From the NCBI GenBank assembly GCA_016716835.1, contig JADJUW010000001.1, positions 1,175,001 to 1,239,000 of the forward strand: DNA of 64,000 nucleotides. The letters run 5' to 3'. The DNA comes from Myxococcales bacterium (lineage in GTDB: Bacteria > Myxococcota_A > Polyangia > Haliangiales > Haliangiaceae). A program made the position numbers and the translations under genes. The notes below the pieces were generated by a model. That model was not told the DNA's origin, ran no database searches, and worked only from the letters and a program-made list of their open reading frames with translations. Positions 59,255 through 64,000 of this stretch are shown piece after piece; the first letter of the stretch is position 1, and each line of letters opens with the position of its first letter.

Positions 59255-60132
59255 TATTGGCCGCTCCTGGTTTTTATCGTGGGTATTACTTTGCGCGTCA
59301 CCAGATCCTCCATCACCGCCACCACGCAGTCCGCACTCGCCGCCGCCGTGTCTCCCGCATCTGCTTGCACGCTGGCGCTGCCATTGAGAAAACCAAACAT
59401 GCTCTTCTCCGGGTACGTGGCGATGAACATGCTTACCTTACACGTGACCGTGGCGGTTTTGCCACTTTGCTGCGATTTGAGCTCGACGACCGAGCCGCCG
59501 ACGTGAAAGCCGCGCTGCGATTTGCTGAGCTTGACAGGCTTGGCCCCCACCGCCCCCAGCTCCCATGTGCTCGCCGTCTTGCCGAACGCCGCGCGCACGG
59601 ACTTGTCCATCGCGGGGCGCATCGCCTTGTGTTCGGGGCCTGTGGTCATCTCGCCAATATCGATAAACACGCTGCCGCCACCGGCCCCTTGCGCCACCGG
59701 CACCGCGGCGAGCGCACGCTCGACCTGCTTGCGCACGCCCGCATCGGGATCGCTCTTGCGCTCGGTCAAGGCCGCGATCGCCCCGACCTTCGCGGCGTCG
59801 GCGAGGCCCAGCCGCAACAACTTGCCAAGGCCGGTCGCGGCGGCGCTGCGCACGCTCTTATCGCGATCGCCCAGCGCGGTGACGAGCGCCGTTGAAGCGC
59901 GCAAATCATTTAGCTTTGACAACGACAGCACGGCCGCCAACCTAACTTTGTAATCCGAATGTTCGAGCTGCCCTGCGAGATCAGCGATGACATCGGCGCG
60001 CGCGATGAGGGGCTGCACCATCACGAGGCACATCGCGCAAAACCCCGCTAGCAGGCACATACGACGCGAAAAAAGCCAACCCATCAACACGTCTGACGCG
60101 CGGCGCCTCCCGATCTTCATCTGTGTTTGCAC
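59254..60132 (-). CDS. Exported HEAT-repeat protein of the HAMP-like operon
   Basis: 292 aa (ATG at 60132; 60120 is an alternative). A signal peptide (LLAGFCAMCLVMVQPLIARA) precedes two or three HEAT repeats (DYKVRLAAVLSLSKLND, DRDKSVRSAAATGLGKL, DPDAGVRKQVERALAAV), then a ~130-residue C-terminal domain with FIDIGEMTTG and GFHVGGSVVELKS that I do not recognise. It is the first gene of an operon with the two membrane proteins and probably works with them in the periplasm. The 35-nt gap to the carbonic anhydrase gene has no obvious terminator. Confidence 0.75.
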
Positions 60133-60167
60133 GCGACTTTAACGGTACTACGACCCACATGTCGGCC

Positions 60168-60680
60168 TCACGGCGCCTCGCGGTATTTCGCGGCAAGCGC
60201 GACGTAGTGCGCGGCGCTCTCGCGGATCCACACCCGCTCCGTAGCCGTCACCTCGCGCTTTACGCGGGCCGGCGAGCCAACCACCAAGCTGCCGGGCGGG
60301 ATCACCGTGCCTGGGGTTACGACGGCACCTGCACCAATGATGCAATGTGCGCCTATTACCGCGCGGTCGAGCAAGACGCTGCCCATGCCGATGATGCAAT
60401 CGTCGCCAACGGTGCACGCGTGCACGATGGCGCCATGGCCAACGGTAACGCGGTTGCCCACGATCGTGCCGCTCACGCCGCCGGTTACATGTAGCACCGC
60501 GTTGTCCTGAATCGACGTTTCCTCGCCGATCTCGATCGCCATGACGTCGCCGCGCAGCACCGCCCCAAACCAAATCGACGAACCGCGACCAATTCTTACC
60601 TGCCCGATGACCGCGGCGGTTTCGGCGATATAGACATCGCTCGCGATTTGCGGCGCGCGCCCGTCAAATATTTTAATCAT
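60168..60680 (-). CDS. Gamma-carbonic anhydrase family (hexapeptide-repeat) protein
   Basis: 170 aa. Left-handed beta-helix hexapeptide repeats run through the middle (GSSIWFGAVLRGDVMAIEIG, ETSIQDNAVLHVTGG, RVTVGHGAIVHACTVGDDC). The three zinc histidines of the gamma class are at the expected places: NAVLHV, VGHGAIV and VHACTVG. The C-terminal VGSPARVKREV and tail match CamH/YrdA-type proteins. Many of these show weak or no carbonic anhydrase activity, so the call is at family level. The start codon is 8 nt from a TGTTATATAACA palindrome. Confidence 0.9.
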   Translation of the reverse strand: MIKIFDGRAPQIASDVYIAETAAVIGQVRIGRGSSIWFGAVLRGDVMAIEIGEETSIQDNAVLHVTGGVSGTIVGNRVTVGHGAIVHACTVGDDCIIGMGSVLLDRAVIGAHCIIGAGAVVTPGTVIPPGSLVVGSPARVKREVTATERVWIRESAAHYVALAAKYREAP

Positions 60681-60687
60681 GTCATCA

Positions 60688-60699
60688 TGTTATATAACA
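60688..60699. promoter_or_regulatory. AT-rich palindrome TGTTATATAACA in a divergent promoter region
   Basis: A perfect 12-bp palindrome in an AT-rich patch of the 73-nt gap between the carbonic anhydrase (minus) and PilZ (plus) genes. Read on the minus strand it contains TATATAA, which could serve as a -10 element within a few bases of the gene. Either an operator or a promoter core. Confidence 0.35.
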
Positions 60700-60736
60700 C
60701 AATTGGTCAAGCGACGAGGGTCAGACCAGGGGATAT

Positions 60737-60748
60737 CCTACATGTAAG
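60737..60748. promoter_or_regulatory. Near-palindrome CCTACATGTAAG (one mismatch to CCTACATGTAGG)
   Basis: The third member of the CCTACATGTAGG set, 5 nt before the first possible PilZ-protein start (60754) or 50 nt before the alternative (60799). See the copies at 27341-27352 and 52660-52671. Confidence 0.4.
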
Positions 60749-60753
60749 CAAAA

Positions 60754-61188
60754 GTGAGTTTTTTGACTTCATTGCCTCACCCATGGGACGATTTTTACGT
60801 GAAATCAAATCGCACCGCTTTGCCGGTCCCCGCCCTCGCCAGTGACCGCCGGGTGCATATCCGCTTTGACAAGCTGTTTCCGGTCTTGCTCAGCAGCGAG
60901 CTGTTTGGCGACATGCCGGCCGTTGCCCGCAACGTGTCCAGCGGGGGCATTCTCGTCGAAGTGCCAACGCCGCTTCCGCTTGGCACCATCATGTCGGTGC
61001 ATTTTCGCGATCCAGGCGCCGACGTTTTTGGTGGCGACGACGACCGCGACATGGTTGCGTTGGCCGAGGTCAAGCACCACTATTGCATCAACATTGGCGC
61101 CGAGCGTGCCGTGCGCGCCATGGGCCTTCGCTTTACCGATTTTTCGCTATCCCTGCGCTTTGGCGCGCGCCACGCGGCGATTCACTAG
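60754..61188 (+). CDS. PilZ-domain protein (c-di-GMP receptor candidate)
   Basis: 144 aa with GTG at 60754; a GTG at 60799 would give 129 aa beginning just before the domain. It has the PilZ features ASDRRVHIRFDKL (Arg-rich c-di-GMP-binding switch) and NVSSGGILVEV (the D/NxSxxG motif), followed by beta-barrel strands (LPLGTIMSVHFRDPG, AEVKHHYC) and a conserved GLRFTDFS end. No other domain is attached. In myxobacteria such stand-alone PilZ proteins link c-di-GMP to motility or exopolysaccharide, with the partner unknown here. Confidence 0.82.
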   Translation: MSFLTSLPHPWDDFYVKSNRTALPVPALASDRRVHIRFDKLFPVLLSSELFGDMPAVARNVSSGGILVEVPTPLPLGTIMSVHFRDPGADVFGGDDDRDMVALAEVKHHYCINIGAERAVRAMGLRFTDFSLSLRFGARHAAIH

Positions 61189-61267
61189 GCGGGAAAGGCA
61201 GCGCGAAAGACCACGCGCAAGGGGCTGCCACTTGAACGGGCGCGCGACTTCCGCTACACGCATAGCC

Positions 61268-62638
61268 ATGGCGTCTCGCGTGGTGGCATGGGTAGTGATG
61301 TTCGCGGTCGGGTTCGCCGGCATGTTGGCGAGTGCCGCTAGCAACGTCGCGTCGCTGCCTTCGCCGGCACGCGCCCGGCAATTCTCGGTAGCCCAGCGCC
61401 GCGCCGCGCTCGCCGCCGTCGGCGCGATCGTGCCCGACGAAAAGGGCCGCTTTCCCGCCAAGCCAAACAAAGACGCCGACAAGCTCGATTGGCGCGCCGC
61501 CCTCGCCACCTCAAGCGACCCGGCCGCGCCAGAAATCATCGCCGACCTCACGTTAATGAGTGAGCTCGCCGCAAGCAAACAACAGGCCGCGGCGCAGGTG
61601 CTGCTGGAAATGGGCTTTGCCGCCGAGACGATGATCTACCGCGATCAGATTGGCCGCGAGCTGCGCGGCATGGCGCCCTATAGCCTCGTCGGGCTGATCG
61701 CGGGCACGAGCGCCGCTAACGCGGACATGGCGCGCTACGCCAGCTATCAGCTCGAGCGCCTCGATCGCCAAGATCCCAAGAAGGCCATCGCGGCGGCGGC
61801 GGTCGATCCCACCTTGCGCGCCTCGGTAATCCGCGCGCTGGGCACCTCTGGCAGTCGCGACGCCGTACCAGTTATTTGGGAGCTCACCAATAGCAACGAC
61901 CCGATGGTACGCGAGGCCGCGCGCGAGGCGTGGATGGCCTATGTCGCTGGCCCCCCGCCGCGCCCCGCGCCCAAGCAATTTCTCAAGCTGCCCGGAGGCA
62001 AGCTGACCAAGCAAAAGCAGCCGCTGTGGCTCACCTACCGCGAATTGGCGACGATCGAGCTACATCGCGCAATCCAAGAAACGTTTGCGGAGGAGACGCC
62101 GAGCAAGGCGTCGCCCGAAGCGCTAACGCAGCGGTTGTTCGCACATTTCGACGCCGCCCGTACCGCTCGGCTTCAGGTCGAGGTCGACGCGTGGCTAGCA
62201 AAAGCCGCGGCGCCAGATGGTGCGCTGCAGGCCGCCGAACAGCTAGAAGCGTTGCTGGGCCAAGACAGCGGCTTGCAGGCGCCACCGGAGCTGGCGAACA
62301 TTTATGCGGCGACGGCGCAGGGGCAAATGGAGGCGGCGAAATGGCCGCAGGCCGCCACCTATTTTGCCAAGGCGGCCGCGTTCACGACGGATGCCAGCAA
62401 GGTGGCGCGCTACCAAGCGGCGCATCACGTCGCGCTGGGCAAGGAACTCGAAGCCAGCGGCAATTCGGGCGAGCACGAGTATGCGCTCGCCATCAAGCTC
62501 GATCCAAGCTTTGCGCCTGCCAAGCGGGCGTACGCCAAGGCCACCGGCAAACCAAACTTGGCGATGCTGCTAGCGGGCATCGGCGTGCTGGGCGTCGGCC
62601 TTGTCATTTTTGTCCTCGGTTGGCGAGTGCGCAAGTGA
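61268..62638 (+). CDS. Exported HEAT/TPR protein with C-terminal membrane helix
   Basis: 456 aa from the ATG at 61268, with a signal peptide (VVAWVVMFAVGFAGMLASAAS). HEAT-like helices fill residues 70-215 (DPTLRASVIRALGTSGSRDAV, NDPMVREAAREAWMAY), and TPR-like helices 290-400 (PQAATYFAKAAAF). The C-terminus has a membrane helix (LAMLLAGIGVLGVGLVIFVL) followed by WRVRK, so it is probably anchored with its bulk outside. It ends in a GTGA overlap with the tmk gene. The function is unknown; a membrane-bound scaffold is likely. Confidence 0.75.
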   Translation: MASRVVAWVVMFAVGFAGMLASAASNVASLPSPARARQFSVAQRRAALAAVGAIVPDEKGRFPAKPNKDADKLDWRAALATSSDPAAPEIIADLTLMSELAASKQQAAAQVLLEMGFAAETMIYRDQIGRELRGMAPYSLVGLIAGTSAANADMARYASYQLERLDRQDPKKAIAAAAVDPTLRASVIRALGTSGSRDAVPVIWELTNSNDPMVREAAREAWMAYVAGPPPRPAPKQFLKLPGGKLTKQKQPLWLTYRELATIELHRAIQETFAEETPSKASPEALTQRLFAHFDAARTARLQVEVDAWLAKAAAPDGALQAAEQLEALLGQDSGLQAPPELANIYAATAQGQMEAAKWPQAATYFAKAAAFTTDASKVARYQAAHHVALGKELEASGNSGEHEYALAIKLDPSFAPAKRAYAKATGKPNLAMLLAGIGVLGVGLVIFVLGWRVRK

Positions 62639-63279
62639 GCACGGTGGCGACGGGGCGCCTCATCGTGCTCGAAGGCCTTGATGGCGCTGGTACCACGACG
62701 CAGGCCCATCGCCTCGTCGAAGCCCTGACCGCCGCAGGGCATCACGGCGTCTTTACCTGCCAGCCCAGTCGCGGCCCCATTGGCACGTTGCTGCGCGCCA
62801 TGCTCGCCGGCGAACACGCGCAGCCACACGGCGACATTGATCAGCGCTGCTTTACCTTGCTGTTTGCCGCTGACAGGCTCGACCATTGGTCGCGTACCGT
62901 GGCACCGGCCCTGGCGCAAGGCGCCATCGTGGTCTCAGATCGATGGACCTATTCGTCGCTCGCCTATCAGGCCACCACGGTCGACGAGCCTTGGATTGCG
63001 CAGGCCAACGTCCATGCTGCCACGCCAGACTTGGTGATTTTTGTTCGCGTCGGTGCCGACGTCGCCGCGGCGAGGCGGCTGGCCGCCGGCCGCAGCCACG
63101 AGCTCTTTGATGACCTCGCCATGCAACGCGAGGTCGAGCGGCATTACGAAACGGTCATGGCGCGGGCGCAAGACGCTGGCGTAAGCGTAGCCATGCTCGA
63201 TGGTGAGCGTCCGCTTGACGAGGTTACGGCCGCGGTTTGGCAGGCGGTTGCGCCGCTGCTCCCGGCGCCGCGGAAGTAG
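62635..63279 (+). CDS. tmk: Thymidylate kinase, variant P-loop
   Basis: 214 aa from the GTG at 62635, overlapping the upstream stop (GTGA). It has the dTMP-kinase layout: the P-loop LEGLDGAGTTTQ, the substrate motif CQPSRGPIGTLLR, VSDRWTYSSLAYQ (the DRY motif with Trp for Tyr) and a LID segment with Arg residues. The P-loop has Thr where most dTMP kinases carry the catalytic lysine (GKSTQ/GKTTQ). I recall similar GTTTQ loops in some related bacteria, but cannot check. If active, it makes dTDP from dTMP. It overlaps the convergent lipoprotein gene by 56 nt. Confidence 0.82.
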   Translation: MSTVATGRLIVLEGLDGAGTTTQAHRLVEALTAAGHHGVFTCQPSRGPIGTLLRAMLAGEHAQPHGDIDQRCFTLLFAADRLDHWSRTVAPALAQGAIVVSDRWTYSSLAYQATTVDEPWIAQANVHAATPDLVIFVRVGADVAAARRLAAGRSHELFDDLAMQREVERHYETVMARAQDAGVSVAMLDGERPLDEVTAAVWQAVAPLLPAPRK

Positions 63280-63856
63280 TTGTCGTTGTAGTGGTGGTTG
63301 TCGTTGTAGGCACCAACGGGGCGACAGGCGCCGGAGAAATCACGGGAGCCGCCGCGTCTACGATTTGGTAGTGCAGTTCGATGCGCTCGAGATTGCGCGC
63401 GAGCACGGCGCGAATTTCGGGCGCCGTATAGAGCGACTGCCAGATCGCCATGAGGTGCTCAGGCCGCTCGACAAACGTGCCATTGACCGACAGCAAGACG
63501 TCGCCTGGCAAGATGTCGAGATCGCTAAGCGGCGACGCCTCGCGACTTGGGAAAAAGCGCATCAAGCGCCAGCCGACAAGCGTCGGGCCGTCTGCCACGG
63601 GTGACACATCATGCGCCCGCAAAAACAGCGCGGGCCCTGCGCTCAGCACGCGCACGACCGCCTCGCGCGGCACGGATCCACCGCGCAATGAAACTCGCCC
63701 CGAGCCAAGTTCGGTGGGCAAGACGCGTTCCCTAGCCGGCGCCACGTCGATCGCTGGTCCCTGTGGGGACGTGGGCCGCGCAGCACAGGCCCCCACCGCC
63801 GCCATTGCCAGCAACATCGCGCAAGGGGCAAGCACCTGACCAGATTGTGGCAGCAT
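63224..63856 (-). CDS. Lipoprotein with GspC/PDZ-like domain and poly-Thr tail
   Basis: 210 aa from the ATG at 63856; the frame is open further upstream without support. The signal has lipobox VGAC (MAAVGACAARP). A middle domain has LVGWRLMRFFPSREASPLSD then LDILPGDVLLSVNGTFVERP, resembling the PDZ/HR region of type II secretion GspC proteins, where PGD.L..VNG is the PDZ core. The tail has eleven consecutive Thr residues and Pro/Ala. No other secretion gene lies nearby. Its 3' end is antisense to tmk over 56 nt. Confidence 0.65.
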   Translation of the reverse strand: MLPQSGQVLAPCAMLLAMAAVGACAARPTSPQGPAIDVAPARERVLPTELGSGRVSLRGGSVPREAVVRVLSAGPALFLRAHDVSPVADGPTLVGWRLMRFFPSREASPLSDLDILPGDVLLSVNGTFVERPEHLMAIWQSLYTAPEIRAVLARNLERIELHYQIVDAAAPVISPAPVAPLVPTTTTTTTTTTTSAAPGAAAQPPAKPRP

Positions 63857-64000
63857 CGCGCTAGCGTACAAAATCCTGGCGCCCTGGCAAGTTTTGCCGG
63901 CTTTTACGCACGGGCAGTTCGGACCACGGCGGACGTAGCTGAGGCCCTGCCGCCTAGGACAGCCCTCGCCGAGCCTGGGCAATTTGTAAATACGCCGTCA
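63857..64000. other. Terminal 144 nt, no gene recognised
   Basis: No start or family signature could be supported. The minus frame of the preceding lipoprotein remains open here up to 63982 and encodes a Cys-rich stretch (GPNCPCVKAGKTCQ), which may be only chance or the end of a gene extending beyond the window. Confidence 0.3.

Overview
The window is GC-rich bacterial chromosome, densely packed with genes, and contains no prophage, insertion sequence or CRISPR array. The gene set points to Myxococcota (Polyangia/Haliangiales-like is my best guess). It has an AgmX/PglI-type protein, several HEAT-repeat proteins, two FHA proteins, a Ser/Thr kinase-fold protein, PilZ and cNMP-binding proteins, many lipoproteins and outer-membrane beta-barrels, and a large multiheme cytochrome. 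The phylum is inferred from gene content only.

Layout. 1-1135: 5' part of a 23S rRNA on the minus strand, preceded by its own promoter, boxA-like and stem-loop signals, with no 16S or tRNA gene upstream. 1859-6768: secreted beta-helix protein, extensin-like peptidase-fold protein, POT transporter, and a secreted protein that may have an ADP-ribosyltransferase-like fold. 6981-13098: a tightly overlapping minus-strand operon of cNMP-domain/4x[4Fe-4S]/b-heme membrane protein, then a cytochrome c with about 30 haem motifs, then an outer-membrane barrel. It reads as a complete trans-envelope electron conduit and is the most striking system here. 13133-21014: small exported protein, orphan REC-XRE regulator, then a minus-strand run of Nudix hydrolase, kinase-fold protein with HRG in place of HRD, and a DUF4011-helicase-nuclease (Hhe-like) interrupted by three frameshifts. 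21173-31130: DUF507 protein, CitE-like lyase, HtpX, HEAT protein, TPR membrane protein, acyl-CoA ligase-like protein without its A10 lysine, and frameshifted recG. 31170-37367: RHH-FHA protein, frameshifted lipoprotein, FadL-like barrel, M16 peptidase pair. 37446-42608: FHA fused to a degenerate CpaF-type ATPase, then lepB and lepA (lepA is transcribed first). 42727-50928: EF-hand-like lipoprotein, TerC, CelD-like acyltransferase, TraB-family protein, cNMP protein, frameshifted gcvP. 50969-56392: CsgG-like/barrel protein, RlmL-like methyltransferase behind a MutH-like endonuclease, possible FliF/YscJ-like lipoprotein, double MaoC dehydratase. 56481-63856: AgmX protein, two membrane proteins with HAMP-like regions and a HEAT protein, gamma-carbonic anhydrase, PilZ protein, HEAT/TPR protein coupled to tmk, and a PDZ-like lipoprotein.

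Two sequence families stand out between genes. One is a 39-47 bp repeat found only in the two roomy convergent intergenic gaps. The other is a CCTACATGTAGG palindrome found upstream of several genes. At least six small frame-disrupting indels fall in otherwise conserved genes (recG, gcvP, the helicase three times, a lipoprotein). Most look like loss of one C or G, so draft-assembly error must be excluded before calling them pseudogenes.
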